A stretch of 64,000 bases of DNA from Caballeronia sp. SBC1 (GTDB lineage Bacteria > Pseudomonadota > Gammaproteobacteria > Burkholderiales > Burkholderiaceae): the NCBI RefSeq assembly GCF_011493005.1, contig NZ_CP049157.1, positions 248,001-312,000 on the forward strand, read 5' to 3'. The position numbers and the translations under genes are program-made. The stretch's first letter is position 1, and each line of letters begins with the position of its first letter. Below the pieces are notes generated by a model. That model was not told where the DNA came from, did no database searches, and saw only the letters and a list, made by a program, of their open reading frames with translations. This document shows, piece after piece, positions 24,994 to 34,511 of this stretch.

Positions 24994-27498
24994 CTAACGC
25001 ACCGGATTGCCATGTTCCAGCGTGGCCGGCTCGGTGGCCTGGTCGTTAGCCCCCGGAACCGCGCCACGCATAACTGCCGTGGCCGGTGTAACGCTTACAC
25101 GCCCGCCTGCGCGCCGCCCTGCCCGCTCTGCCCGCTCGACACCGAGCCACGCGGCAAGCGCCGGCAGCAGGAACACCGCGCCGAACAGGTTGACGAGGAA
25201 CATGAACGCGAGCAGTACGCCCATATCAACCTGAAACTTCAACGCGGAGAACGCCCACGTCCCCACGCCGATGAACATCGTCACCGCAGTAAACAGCGCC
25301 GCCGTGCCGCGCTGGCGCATCGCCGCGGCAAACGCGTCGGGCAAGCTGGCGCCCGAGCGCACTTCATGCTGAAGACGTTCATAAAGATAGATGCCGTAGT
25401 CGACACCCACCCCGACGCCGAGTGTGATGACCGGCAACGTCGCCACCTTCAGGCCGATGCCGAGCGAAGCCATCACCGCGTTACACAGAATTGACACGAC
25501 CGTCAGCGGCACCACGATGCACAGCACCGCCCGCCACGAGCGGAACGTCACGAGACACAGCAGCGTAATAGCGGCGAAGATGGACAGCAGCATTGCCACC
25601 TCGGCGTCTCCTACCGCCTCGTTGGTTGCCGCCATCACGCCAACGTTGCCGCCTGCGAGCTTGAATGCGACGTTCGGCGTACGGTTCTCGGCGGACAGCC
25701 TTTTGATCTCGTCGACAATGTGCGCGATCGTTTTGCCTTCGTGATTCGCCGTATAGATCAGCACCTGGATCGCCTGGCAGTTCTCAGTGTTCATGCCATT
25801 ATCGGGATCGAACGCGCTCGCGCCTTGCGTGAGGCCGTCGCTCGAGCGCGGCAGCGCGCCCCAGCGCGGATTGCCTTCGTTGAACGCGGCAATAGATATC
25901 TTTGCGAGCGACGGTACGCTCACCACCGACTGCACGCCAGCCACGCCCCGCATCTCCATCTCGAAGCGCTCGATCGCGCTCATGACCGGATAGTGCAGGC
26001 AGGCATCGTCGAAACCCGTGGTCTCCACGATCACCGCCAACGCATCCACGCCGATGTTGTACTGGCTCGTGATGCGCGCATTGTCGAGGTTATAGCGCGA
26101 CGTGCTGCGTAATTCCGGCGCGCCCGAGCCAATATCGCCGATCTGCAGGTTGCGCGACGCTTTCGCGCCGAATGCGAGCAGCACCAGCGTAATCGCGAAT
26201 ACGCCTAGTGCAGGCGCAGGCCGGGCAAAGGTCGCGATGCGCGTCCACACCCGGCTGCCGCCCACCGCAGCTTGGCGCTGCGCGCGTGCCAGCGTGCCCG
26301 CTTCAAGACGGGTGTACGACAGCAGGATTGGCAGAAACACCTTGTTAGTGACGATCATCAACAGCACGCCGAGGCAGGCGGTGACGCCCAGTTCACGCAC
26401 GATCTCGATCTGGATGCGCATGATCACCATGAACCCCAGCGCGTTCGTCAGCAGCGCCACGGTACCGGGCACGAACAGGTTGCGGAATGCGTCACGCGCG
26501 GCATCGGTAGACGACATGCCGGTCACGAGCGCTTGCTTCCACGCATTGGTCATCTGCACCGCGTGCGACACGCCGATCGAGAAAATCAGGAACGGTACGA
26601 GTATTGACAACGGATCGATGCCCAGACCAATGATCGGCAACGCCCCGAGCAGCCACACCACCGGCAGCAATGCGACGAACAGCGCGAGCGCGGTGGTCTT
26701 CGCCGAACGCGTGTAGGCGAACAGCAGCGCCGCGGTGATCAGGAACGCGAGCGCAAAGAAGCCGACCACGCCGCTGATGCCCGCCTCAACGTCGCCCACG
26801 AGCTTCGAGAAGCCGATGATGTCGACCTCGACCTCTTGATTCGAATAACGTGCGCGAATCTGCTCCAGTTGCCGGGCTACCGCGCCATAGTCCAGATGTT
26901 TACCGGTGGCGGGATCGGTCTCACGCAGCTCCGCGCGGATCAGTGCGGAGTGCAGATCGTTTCCGACCAGACGCCCGATCTGTCCTGACCTCGCGACGTT
27001 ACGGCGCACCTTTGCCAGATCGTCGGGATTCGCGCTGCTGAACTGTCCGGGCACCACGACATCACCGCGAAAACCGGCTTCGGTCACTTCGGTGTAACGC
27101 ACGTTCGGCGTGAATAGCGAAAACACGCGCGAGCGATTCACGCCGGGGATGAAGAACACATCGTCGGTCGCGTGGCGCAGGTCGTCCATGAACGCCTGGT
27201 TGTAGATATCGCCGTGGCCCTTCCAGCGCAGACTCACGAGAATCGTATTCGCGCCGGGAAACGCGCTCGCGTAGCGGTTGAACACCTGCATGTACGGGTG
27301 CTGCATCGGGATCATCTTGTTGAACCCGGGGTCGAGGCGAAGCCGCGTCGCAGAGCAGCCCAGGGCGACGGTCAGCGCCAGACAAAGCACCAGCAGAATG
27401 CGCCGATAGCGCATGATGGCGTCAGCGCTTCGCTCGACGAAGCGTGACAAACGGGTGGGCCGAGCGGGGGAAAGCGAAGGACGGGGCGAAGCGTTCAT
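24994..27498 (-). CDS. MMPL/RND-family transporter (HAE3-like)
   Basis: An 834-residue inner-membrane transporter with two repeats, each one membrane segment, a large periplasmic loop and five further segments. The second half of each repeat has GIDPLSILVPFLIFSIGVSHAVQ and GVGVGVDYGIYLYE, the family's transmembrane acidic motifs. The ATG at 27498 is preferred over 27561 because the protein then starts just before a basic stretch leading into the first membrane helix. RND permeases of this type commonly sit beside DUF1302, DUF1329 and BNR-repeat genes in hydrophobic-compound loci. Direction of transport and cargo are not shown by sequence. Confidence 0.87.
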   Translation of the reverse strand: MNASPRPSLSPARPTRLSRFVERSADAIMRYRRILLVLCLALTVALGCSATRLRLDPGFNKMIPMQHPYMQVFNRYASAFPGANTILVSLRWKGHGDIYNQAFMDDLRHATDDVFFIPGVNRSRVFSLFTPNVRYTEVTEAGFRGDVVVPGQFSSANPDDLAKVRRNVARSGQIGRLVGNDLHSALIRAELRETDPATGKHLDYGAVARQLEQIRARYSNQEVEVDIIGFSKLVGDVEAGISGVVGFFALAFLITAALLFAYTRSAKTTALALFVALLPVVWLLGALPIIGLGIDPLSILVPFLIFSIGVSHAVQMTNAWKQALVTGMSSTDAARDAFRNLFVPGTVALLTNALGFMVIMRIQIEIVRELGVTACLGVLLMIVTNKVFLPILLSYTRLEAGTLARAQRQAAVGGSRVWTRIATFARPAPALGVFAITLVLLAFGAKASRNLQIGDIGSGAPELRSTSRYNLDNARITSQYNIGVDALAVIVETTGFDDACLHYPVMSAIERFEMEMRGVAGVQSVVSVPSLAKISIAAFNEGNPRWGALPRSSDGLTQGASAFDPDNGMNTENCQAIQVLIYTANHEGKTIAHIVDEIKRLSAENRTPNVAFKLAGGNVGVMAATNEAVGDAEVAMLLSIFAAITLLCLVTFRSWRAVLCIVVPLTVVSILCNAVMASLGIGLKVATLPVITLGVGVGVDYGIYLYERLQHEVRSGASLPDAFAAAMRQRGTAALFTAVTMFIGVGTWAFSALKFQVDMGVLLAFMFLVNLFGAVFLLPALAAWLGVERAERAGRRAGGRVSVTPATAVMRGAVPGANDQATEPATLEHGNPVR

Positions 27499-27594
27499 GG
27501 GCGTCTCACGACAAGGCAACGGGAGCGCGGCACACGTAGCGAAGCAAAGGCTACGATGCACCGCGGAAGATCGGCTGGGGCAAGCAGCACAGTC

Positions 27595-28602
27595 TCAGGA
27601 GGGCGCAACGCCATGCGCGGCAGGCGTAGGCAGCGTAGGAACCGCCGTCGGCGTGAGCGGCAACAAGGCCACTCCTGCCTCGCCGCCAAGCGCCAGTTCG
27701 CCGTGCCCCGCATCGAGCACGGCGGCAAGACTCTGCACACCGCCCACCTTGCGCACCGCGAAGGTTTGCCCGCCGTCGCGCGACGTCACGATCGCACCGC
27801 CCTGTCCGACCAGCACCAGCTCGCCGTCGGCAAGCTGGGTCGCACCGAAGTACGACGTCCCGACGCGGCTATCGATGTGAGTCCACGTGTCCCCCTGATC
27901 CGTGCTGCGCAGCACGTTGCCGCGCATCCCGTACACGAGCCAGTCGCCGTCGGCGAGCATCAGCGCACCGAATAGCGACCCTTCGTACGGCACCGGGCGT
28001 TTCTGCCAGGTGGCGCCCCCATCGGTTGAGCGCAGCAGCGTGCCGGTTTCGCCCGCGATCAGAAGACGCCCATGTCCGTCGCCCGTGATCGCGTTCAAAT
28101 GACGATCGCCCGCCGGGGTCTTGGTTTCAGTCCACGTTGCACCGGCATCGCGCGATTCGAACAGTTGTCCGAAGCTGCCCGTGACAAATACTTGCCCGTC
28201 CGCATTGCCCCATACCGACAGCAACGGGTCTGAACGCTTACGTTCGAAATGCACTTCGGTCCAGTGCTCACCGCCATCAACGGTACGCACGATCCAGCCG
28301 TCATGGCCGACCGCAACGCCGATACGCGGCGACACAAAAAACACTTCCGTGAGTGTTGATGCTTCGTCGGGCGAAACGGCTGCGCGCCGCCACGAAGCGC
28401 CTGCGTCGTCGCTCAGCAGGACAACACCGCGCTCGCCGACCGCCACAAGCCGCGTGCCCGCCTTGGCCAGACCGTTGATCTGCAGATGGTTAGCCTGAAT
28501 GGTCGTCGCGGCGAATGCAGGCAGCGGACGCGGCGCGAACGCAAACAGCGCCGCACCCAGGACCGCTGCCGACATCAGCAAACCGGGAATCGTTGTTTTC
28601 AT
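27595..28602 (-). CDS. exported YCF48/BNR-repeat beta-propeller protein
   Basis: A 335-residue protein with a signal peptide (MKTTIPGLLMS to PAFA). Repeats of the SxDxGxTW type follow: LSDDAGASWRRA, VDGGEHWTE, SRDAGATWTE, TDGGATWQK, TDQGDTWTH and SRDGGQTFA. These make a beta-propeller as in the photosystem II assembly factor YCF48. The ATG at 28602 follows a strong GGAGGAG; an upstream frame to 28665 overlaps the thiolase gene. It is encoded just before the MMPL transporter and may be its periplasmic partner. Confidence 0.87.
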   Translation of the reverse strand: MKTTIPGLLMSAAVLGAALFAFAPRPLPAFAATTIQANHLQINGLAKAGTRLVAVGERGVVLLSDDAGASWRRAAVSPDEASTLTEVFFVSPRIGVAVGHDGWIVRTVDGGEHWTEVHFERKRSDPLLSVWGNADGQVFVTGSFGQLFESRDAGATWTETKTPAGDRHLNAITGDGHGRLLIAGETGTLLRSTDGGATWQKRPVPYEGSLFGALMLADGDWLVYGMRGNVLRSTDQGDTWTHIDSRVGTSYFGATQLADGELVLVGQGGAIVTSRDGGQTFAVRKVGGVQSLAAVLDAGHGELALGGEAGVALLPLTPTAVPTLPTPAAHGVAPS

Positions 28603-28624
28603 GGTTGTCTCCTCCGTCCGCGGT

Positions 28625-29830
28625 CTAAGCCGCTGCTTCGAAGAGTGCGGCGGCGCCCATGCCACCGCCGATACACATGGTCACGACCACATAACGCACG
28701 CCACGCCGCCTCGCCTCAAGCAAGCCATGCATCGTCATTCGCGTACCCGACATGCCGAACGGGTGGCCGACGGCGATCGCACCGCCGTCGACGTTCAGGC
28801 GATCCGCGGGAATGCCGAGCTGGTCGCGACAGTAGATGACCTGGCAAGCGAATGCCTCATTCATCTCCCACAGGCCGATGTCGTTCGTCGTCAGGCGATG
28901 GCGTGCCAGCAGCTTCGGCACGGCAAGCGCGGGGCCGATGCCCATTTCGTCCGCTTCGCAGCCGGCCATCGCGAGGCCGCGATAGATACCAAGCGGCGCA
29001 AGCCCTCGCTGTTTTGCCTCAGCGGCGCTCATGACCACCACCGCAGCCGCGCCGTCCGACAGTTGCGACGCATTGCCCGCTGTAATGAACTCGCCTTGAG
29101 CCACCGCTTCACCGCCGCCCCACACAGGTTTCAGTGCAGCGAGGCTCGCAGCCGTCGTGTCCGCACGGTTGCATTCGTCGCGCGTGGCACGCACGCTTTC
29201 GCTGCCCACCGGCGTGCCTTCCTTATCGAACAGCGCACGCTGTGCATCGAATGGCACGATCTCTTCGTCAAAGCGCCCTGCCGCCTGCGCCGCCGCCGTG
29301 CGCTGCTGGCTTTGCAACGCGTATTCGTCCTGGGCCGCACGCGAGATGCCATAGCGGCGCGACACCACTTCCGCCGTCTCGATCATCGCCATGTACGCCG
29401 CCGGCTGATGCGTGAGCACCGCGTCCGAGCGCGCGCGGTACGCGTTCTTGTGCTTGTTTTGCGTCAGCGTGATCGACTCGACACCGCCCGCCACGACAAT
29501 GCGCGCATCGCCGCACATCACGCTCTGCGCCGCGCTGGCAATTGTCATCAAGCCCGATGAACACATCCGGTCCATCGCCATACCCGCCACCGATGCGGGC
29601 AAACCCGCCGCGATCGCCGCAAGGCGGCCAATGTTGTAGCCTTGCGTGCCCTGCTGCGCGGCGCAGCCCATCAACACGTCGTCGATGTCGGCGGGGAGGA
29701 GCTGCGCACGCTCGACGGCGGCACGCACTACATGGCCGCCCAAGGCCGGCGCTTCAGTGTCGTTGAACACGCCCCGGTACGCTTTGCCGATCGGTGTGCG
29801 CGCAACCGAGACGATGACCGCTTCGTTCAT
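28625..29830 (-). CDS. acetyl-CoA acyltransferase (thiolase)
   Basis: A 401-residue thiolase. The nucleophilic cysteine is in [10 protein letters not shown], the acid/base pair in MNEAFACQV and [10 protein letters not shown], and the second cysteine in [15 protein letters not shown] precedes the ATG. It is distinct from the FadA6-like thiolase at 34.5 kb. In the steroid locus it probably cleaves a beta-ketoacyl-CoA late in C/D-ring breakdown, for example a methyl-ketoadipyl-CoA intermediate, but the exact step is inferred. Confidence 0.88.
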   Translation of the reverse strand: MNEAVIVSVARTPIGKAYRGVFNDTEAPALGGHVVRAAVERAQLLPADIDDVLMGCAAQQGTQGYNIGRLAAIAAGLPASVAGMAMDRMCSSGLMTIASAAQSVMCGDARIVVAGGVESITLTQNKHKNAYRARSDAVLTHQPAAYMAMIETAEVVSRRYGISRAAQDEYALQSQQRTAAAQAAGRFDEEIVPFDAQRALFDKEGTPVGSESVRATRDECNRADTTAASLAALKPVWGGGEAVAQGEFITAGNASQLSDGAAAVVVMSAAEAKQRGLAPLGIYRGLAMAGCEADEMGIGPALAVPKLLARHRLTTNDIGLWEMNEAFACQVIYCRDQLGIPADRLNVDGGAIAVGHPFGMSGTRMTMHGLLEARRRGVRYVVVTMCIGGGMGAAALFEAAA

Positions 29831-29850
29831 TAGTCAATCCTTTAGTAGTT

Positions 29851-30369
29851 CTACAGGTAATATCGGCTGATCGTGTCGGCCACGCAACCGGGTTTGTTCT
29901 CGCCGTGGATCTCGACGCTCACGCGAATCCACGCCTGCACACCGCCGTCGATCGCTTCGGCGCGCAGCAGTTGCGCGACGCCGCGCAACTGCGCGCCGAC
30001 GCGCACCGGCGCCGGAAAGCGGATCTTGTCGCAACCGTAGTTGACGCCCAACCGCGCGCCGTCGATCCGCACGATCTGCGGCAGGAAGAAATTGACGAGC
30101 GAAAGGGTGAGAAAGCCATGCGCGATACACGCGCCGAACGGGCCGTGCTGCGCGCGCGCGCTATCGACGTGGACCCATTGATGATCGAGCGTCGCATCGG
30201 CGAACCGGTTGATGCGCGCCTGATCGACGACCATCCACGCACTTTCGCCAAGGCGCTCACCGGCGGCGGCAATCAATTGGTCCGGATGAGCGAACACGCG
30301 CGCAGGTGCCGCGCTCTCTGTCGCGCTGTGTTCGACGCTCTCCTGCGAGTCAGCAATGAGGCGTTCCAT
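29851..30369 (-). CDS. MaoC-like enoyl-CoA hydratase
   Basis: A 172-residue hot-dog-fold protein with the hydratase-2 motif: DHQWVHVDSARA followed by GPFGACIAHGFLTLSL, which contains the catalytic Asp and His. The ATG at 30369 shares its A with the TGA of ipdF, showing translational coupling; a GTG one codon earlier is also possible. It would hydrate an enoyl-CoA made by one of the acyl-CoA dehydrogenases encoded upstream. Confidence 0.85.
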   Translation of the reverse strand: MERLIADSQESVEHSATESAAPARVFAHPDQLIAAAGERLGESAWMVVDQARINRFADATLDHQWVHVDSARAQHGPFGACIAHGFLTLSLVNFFLPQIVRIDGARLGVNYGCDKIRFPAPVRVGAQLRGVAQLLRAEAIDGGVQAWIRVSVEIHGENKPGCVADTISRYYL

Positions 30370-31172
30370 CACGCGTGCTGACTGCTCACCGACAGCACTT
30401 CGCCGGTCATATACGACGCGTAGTCGCTTGCCAGAAACACCATCACGTTAGCGACCTCCCAGACTTCAGCGGCGCGGCCGAATGCTTCGCGCGACGCCAG
30501 TTGATCGAGCAGATCGGCCGAAGCCGACTTCTTCAGAAAATCGTGCAGAGCAATGCTGGGCGCTACTGCATTGACCCGCACGCCATAAGGCGCCGCTTCG
30601 AGCGCGGTGCAACGCGTGAGCGCCATCACACCGGCTTTCGCCGCCGCGTAGTGCGCCTGTTCCGCCTGCGCGCGCCAGCCGAGCACCGACGCGTTGTTGA
30701 CGATCACGCCACGGCCGCGCTGCTGCATGTGCGGCAACATCGCGCGCATCATGCGGAAGGTGCCCGTGAGGCTAATGTCGATCACCCGGGACCATTGCGC
30801 ATCGTCCATTTCGACGATGCGGCACGCGCCGCCAAGTCCGGCGTTGTTGATCAGCACGTCGACGCCTCCGGTCTTTTGCTCGGCATCGGCAACCAGCGCA
30901 CGCACCTCTTCCTCGACCGACACGTTGCACAGGCGCCCGTGGATTTCTTGCAGGCCGGTTTCCGCACGAAGCGCGTCGACCGCTTGCGCGAGGCGCCTTT
31001 CGTGGATGTCGGAGATAAACAGCGCCCGGCAGCCTTCTTCCGCGCAACGCTTCGCTGCGGCAAAGCCGATACCCACGCCGGCTGCCGCCGTGATCAGCAC
31101 TGCTTTGTCAGCCAGCAACTGATGGCCTGGCACATACGCAGGCGCACTATTCACCGTTTGGGGGTCGTTCAT
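30369..31172 (-). CDS. ipdF: IpdF-type SDR, hydroxy-HIC-CoA dehydrogenase
   Basis: A 267-residue short-chain dehydrogenase closely resembling mycobacterial IpdF (Rv3559c), which oxidises a ring hydroxyl of the HIP-derived CoA ester during C/D-ring degradation. Distinctive shared stretches are ITAAAGVGIG in the cofactor loop, ISDIHERRL, INNAGLGG, VIVNNASVLGWRAQ and YAAAKAGVMALTRC, with an unusual SVSSQHA end. The frame overlaps fadE30 by four bases, the same gene order as in Mycobacterium. Confidence 0.88.
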   Translation of the reverse strand: MNDPQTVNSAPAYVPGHQLLADKAVLITAAAGVGIGFAAAKRCAEEGCRALFISDIHERRLAQAVDALRAETGLQEIHGRLCNVSVEEEVRALVADAEQKTGGVDVLINNAGLGGACRIVEMDDAQWSRVIDISLTGTFRMMRAMLPHMQQRGRGVIVNNASVLGWRAQAEQAHYAAAKAGVMALTRCTALEAAPYGVRVNAVAPSIALHDFLKKSASADLLDQLASREAFGRAAEVWEVANVMVFLASDYASYMTGEVLSVSSQHA

Positions 31173-32359
31173 AAGGTTCCTCGGGGTTCCCTGGGCATGC
31201 CGAGCCCGCGCTCGGCCATGATGTTCAGTTGAATCTCGTTAGTGCCGGCGTAGATCGTGTCGGCGCGCGAAAACAGAAACACGCCTTGCAGACGCGTACG
31301 CTTTTCATCGGTGGTGTCGACAATGTTCGCGCTCGGGCCGAGCACGTCCATCGCCAGTTGGCCCAGATCGCGGTGCCAGTTCGACCAGTAGTATTTGTAG
31401 ATCAGCGCCTCACGGCTCAATGCGGCGCTCGCGTCGTCGGCGCCAGCCAGCATGCGCAGCGCGTTGTAGCGCATCACTCGCAGTCCGGCCCATGCCCGGG
31501 CGATGCGCTGACGGATCGCCGGGTCGTCGGCGACGCCAGCTTCGTGCGCAGTGTCGATCACCCAGTCGAGTTCGCGAATGAACTGCATCTGCTGGCCTAG
31601 CGTTGACATGCCGCGCTCGAAGCCAAGCAAGGTCATCGCGATGCGCCAGCCGTCACCGGGTGCGCCGACCAGATCGTCCGCCGCTGCGAGCGCGCCATCG
31701 AAGAACACCTCGTTGAATTCCGCGCCGCCGTTCAATTGTTTGATCGGCCGGATCTCGATGCCCGGCTGGTCGAGCGGCATCAGCAGAAACGACAGTCCGC
31801 GATTGCCGCGCGATTCCGGATCGGTGCGCGCAATCACGAAGATCCACTCGGAATCGTGCGCGAGCGAAGTCCAGACTTTCTGGCCGGCTACGCGCCATGC
31901 ACCGTCGGCTTCGCGTACAGCGCGTGTGCGGACGTTGGCGAGATCGGAGCCGGCGCCCGGTTCCGAGTAGCCTTGGCACCAGAACTGCGTGCCCGCCAGA
32001 ATGCCGGGCAGAAAGCGCTCGCGTTGCGACCGCGTGCCGCATGCGATCAACGTCGGGCCGAGCAACCCTTCGCCGATATGGCCCATGCGCCCCGGACCGC
32101 CGGCGCGCGCATATTCTTCGTGAAAAATCACCTGCTCCGCCACGGGCAATGCGCGGCCACCCGCCTCCGCGGGCCAGCCGAGGCCGGTCCAGCCACCAGC
32201 GGCCAGTTCGCGTTCCCATGCCTTGCGCAGCGCCGGGTAGGCTTCTTCGTCGCCGGGACCGCCGCGATATTTCAGGCACGCGAACTCGCCCGCGAGGTGT
32301 GTCTTCATCCAGCCGGAGACTTGGATACGTAGTTGCTGTTCACGTGTTTCGCTGTTCAT
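31169..32359 (-). CDS. fadE30: FadE30-type acyl-CoA dehydrogenase (HIP-CoA)
   Basis: A 396-residue acyl-CoA dehydrogenase resembling mycobacterial FadE30, which desaturates HIP-CoA at the start of C/D-ring beta-oxidation. Shared blocks are HLAGEFA, WCQGYSEPGAGSDLANV, GQKVWTSLAHDS and FERGMSTLGQQ. The usual catalytic glutamate of YEGT is an alanine here (YAGTNEIQ). Glu248 in GFERG is placed like the isovaleryl-CoA dehydrogenase base. It overlaps ipdF by four bases and the next acyl-CoA dehydrogenase gene by four bases. Confidence 0.88.
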   Translation of the reverse strand: MNSETREQQLRIQVSGWMKTHLAGEFACLKYRGGPGDEEAYPALRKAWERELAAGGWTGLGWPAEAGGRALPVAEQVIFHEEYARAGGPGRMGHIGEGLLGPTLIACGTRSQRERFLPGILAGTQFWCQGYSEPGAGSDLANVRTRAVREADGAWRVAGQKVWTSLAHDSEWIFVIARTDPESRGNRGLSFLLMPLDQPGIEIRPIKQLNGGAEFNEVFFDGALAAADDLVGAPGDGWRIAMTLLGFERGMSTLGQQMQFIRELDWVIDTAHEAGVADDPAIRQRIARAWAGLRVMRYNALRMLAGADDASAALSREALIYKYYWSNWHRDLGQLAMDVLGPSANIVDTTDEKRTRLQGVFLFSRADTIYAGTNEIQLNIMAERGLGMPREPRGTL

Positions 32360-33579
32360 CGCGCGGCTCCTTCCAGCATTGATGCGTCAGCGCGCGGCGC
32401 GGTGCGATCGATCACTTGCTCCGCCAGCATCGACAGCAGTTGCGATGTCGAGCCGAATTGCGCGCTGGATGCCTGCGCACGTTTGAAGTAAAGCTGCGGG
32501 TCGTACTCCCACGTGAAGCCGACGCCACCGTGCAATTGAATCGCTTCCTGCGCGCAAAAGCGGAACGTGTCGTTAGCCGTGGCCTTGGCGGTGGCAATGT
32601 CGGCGAGCACGTCTCTCGGCACAGTGCCGGTCGAGCAACCCGAGTCGTCCCATGCCCGTGCCGCGCCGAACACTGCAGAACGGGTTGCCTCGATCTCCAC
32701 CATCATTTGCGCGCAGCGATGCTTGACCGCCTGGAACGAGGCGATCGTGCGGCCAAACTGCACGCGCTCGGCGGCATAGGCGAGCGTCAGGTCGAGACAG
32801 TGCTGAGCGCCGCCGAGCTGTTCGGCGGCCAGCGCGAGTGCGGCGAACCACGCGGTGCGAGACAGTAAAAGTTCAGCCTTGCGGCCGGTTGCAAGAACCG
32901 CGCTCCATGGCGCCTCCACGGCGTGCAGTTCGACTCGCGCCAGCGGACGCGTCGCATCGAGCGTGACCAGCGGCGTGCGAATGAGTCCGGTTGACGTCAC
33001 ATCGATCTCGAACAGCGCCACGGCTTGCGCTTCGGCTTGTGCCCCGTTGGCAATCCGCGCGGGCACGATCAACAGGTCGGCGGTTGCGCCATCGAATACC
33101 TGATCCAGCGTGCCCGAAAGAACATATCCGTTGGCGGTTTGCACTGCGAGCACCGGCACCGCGTCCGACAGGTGCGAACGCAGTTCAAAGCGTACTGTCG
33201 CGTGCAGAGCCAAAGTCGCGCTCACCTTGCCCTCCGCGATCCGCGTAAGCCGCGCGTCGGCCTGCCCGGATTCGCATTGCGCGAGCGCTGCACCTGCGAG
33301 GCACACCGTGCTGAAATAAGGCACGCAAACGAGGCGCCGGCCCATCTGCTCCATCAGCAGAACCAGTTCCAGCGCGCCAAGTCCGGCGCCGCCCGCCGCT
33401 TCCGGCACGCCCAGCCCGCACCACCCGAGTTCCCCGCCAAGCGTGCGCCACAGGACTTCGTCGCGTCCCGCGGTATGTTCGATCGCATGCCGCACCGCAG
33501 CCGATGCGCTGCGCTCGGCCAGCACCTCGGCCGCGGCGTCGCGAATCATGGTTTGTTCTTCCGAGAGCGCGAGGTTCAT
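32356..33579 (-). CDS. acyl-CoA dehydrogenase, probable partner subunit
   Basis: A 407-residue acyl-CoA dehydrogenase-like protein. The C-terminal domain keeps FAD-binding residues (ERVQFGRTIASFQAVKH) and HGGVGFTWEYD, but no glutamate is seen at either of the two catalytic-base positions. Many steroid acyl-CoA dehydrogenases are alpha2beta2 with one catalytic subunit, and this gene overlaps fadE30 by four bases. It is therefore probably the second subunit, though it could pair with another FadE. Confidence 0.82.
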   Translation of the reverse strand: MNLALSEEQTMIRDAAAEVLAERSASAAVRHAIEHTAGRDEVLWRTLGGELGWCGLGVPEAAGGAGLGALELVLLMEQMGRRLVCVPYFSTVCLAGAALAQCESGQADARLTRIAEGKVSATLALHATVRFELRSHLSDAVPVLAVQTANGYVLSGTLDQVFDGATADLLIVPARIANGAQAEAQAVALFEIDVTSTGLIRTPLVTLDATRPLARVELHAVEAPWSAVLATGRKAELLLSRTAWFAALALAAEQLGGAQHCLDLTLAYAAERVQFGRTIASFQAVKHRCAQMMVEIEATRSAVFGAARAWDDSGCSTGTVPRDVLADIATAKATANDTFRFCAQEAIQLHGGVGFTWEYDPQLYFKRAQASSAQFGSTSQLLSMLAEQVIDRTAPRADASMLEGAAR

Positions 33580-33583
33580 CGCA

Positions 33584-34459
33584 TCAGCTTCCGTAGACCT
33601 GCTGAGCAGGCCGCCTCTGCGCGATCAGTTCCGCCACCGCGCCGCCTACGTCGGCTGCGTTCCAGCGGGCGCCCTTGTCGACGCAAGGCCCGGTGCGCCA
33701 CCCTTCGGCGATCGCGATCATGCCGCCCGCTACTTCAAACACCTGCCCCGTCACGGCGCTCGACTGCACGCTACCAAGCCACACGACAAGCGGCGCGACG
33801 TTGGCCGGATCGAAGTAATCGAAGCCGTCCGCAGGTTTTTTCATCATCTCGGCAAACACGCCTTCAGTCATCGATGTGCGCGCTGCTGGTGCCAGCGCAT
33901 TCACGCGCACACCGTAGCGGGACAGTTCCGCCGCTTGCATCAGCGTGAGCGCGGCGATGCCTGCCTTAGCTGCGCCATAGTTCGCCTGCCCGATCGAGCC
34001 TTGCAAGCCGGCGCCCGAACTTGTATTGACGATGCGTGCATCCACCGTTCGTCCCGCCTTCGACGCGTCGCGCCATTCACGCGCAAGCAGTTGCGCCAGG
34101 CAGAAGTGTCCGCGCAGATGCACGTTCATCACGTCGTCCCAATCGCTTTCGGTCATGCTCGTGAACATGCGGTCCCGGCAAATACCGGCGTTGTTCACCA
34201 GCACATGAATCTCGCCGAACGCCTCGTGCGCGGCGTCGACAATGCGCTGCGCGGTATCGATACGCGTGATGTCGTTCGTGTTGGCGAGCGCCCTGCCGCC
34301 TGCTGCTGCGATCTCATCGCAAACGGCCTGCGCTGCTTCGTGACGGATATCATTGACCACTACCGCCGCGCCCTCGGCGGCGAACGCCAGCGCATAATTG
34401 CGACCGAGACCGCCCCCCGCGCCGGTTATGATCACGGTGCGGTCGTTGCAGATTCCCAT
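33584..34459 (-). CDS. SDR-type 3-hydroxyacyl-CoA dehydrogenase
   Basis: A 291-residue SDR of the MFE-2 (17beta-HSD4) type. It has ITGAGGGLGRNYALAFAAEGA, VVVNDIR, NNAGICRDR and the YGAAKAGIAALT active site, with a longer C-terminus than classical SDRs. Such proteins oxidise 3-hydroxyacyl-CoAs in steroid beta-oxidation; mycobacterial steroid regulons contain similar genes. It starts four bases after nothing but a short gap from the acyl-CoA dehydrogenase gene downstream, and fadA6 lies upstream, so hydroxyacyl-CoA oxidation before thiolysis is a sensible role. Confidence 0.83.
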   Translation of the reverse strand: MGICNDRTVIITGAGGGLGRNYALAFAAEGAAVVVNDIRHEAAQAVCDEIAAAGGRALANTNDITRIDTAQRIVDAAHEAFGEIHVLVNNAGICRDRMFTSMTESDWDDVMNVHLRGHFCLAQLLAREWRDASKAGRTVDARIVNTSSGAGLQGSIGQANYGAAKAGIAALTLMQAAELSRYGVRVNALAPAARTSMTEGVFAEMMKKPADGFDYFDPANVAPLVVWLGSVQSSAVTGQVFEVAGGMIAIAEGWRTGPCVDKGARWNAADVGGAVAELIAQRRPAQQVYGS

Positions 34460-34511
34460 GCCTACCTCGTTGAAAAATGCTTGTTGAAAGTGCCCGCTGA
34501 CAGTGATGCGC

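Noticed and set aside
28499..29560. 353-codon open frame on the plus strand
   Set aside because: It lies opposite the thiolase gene, is rich in Arg and His, and has no recognisable domain.
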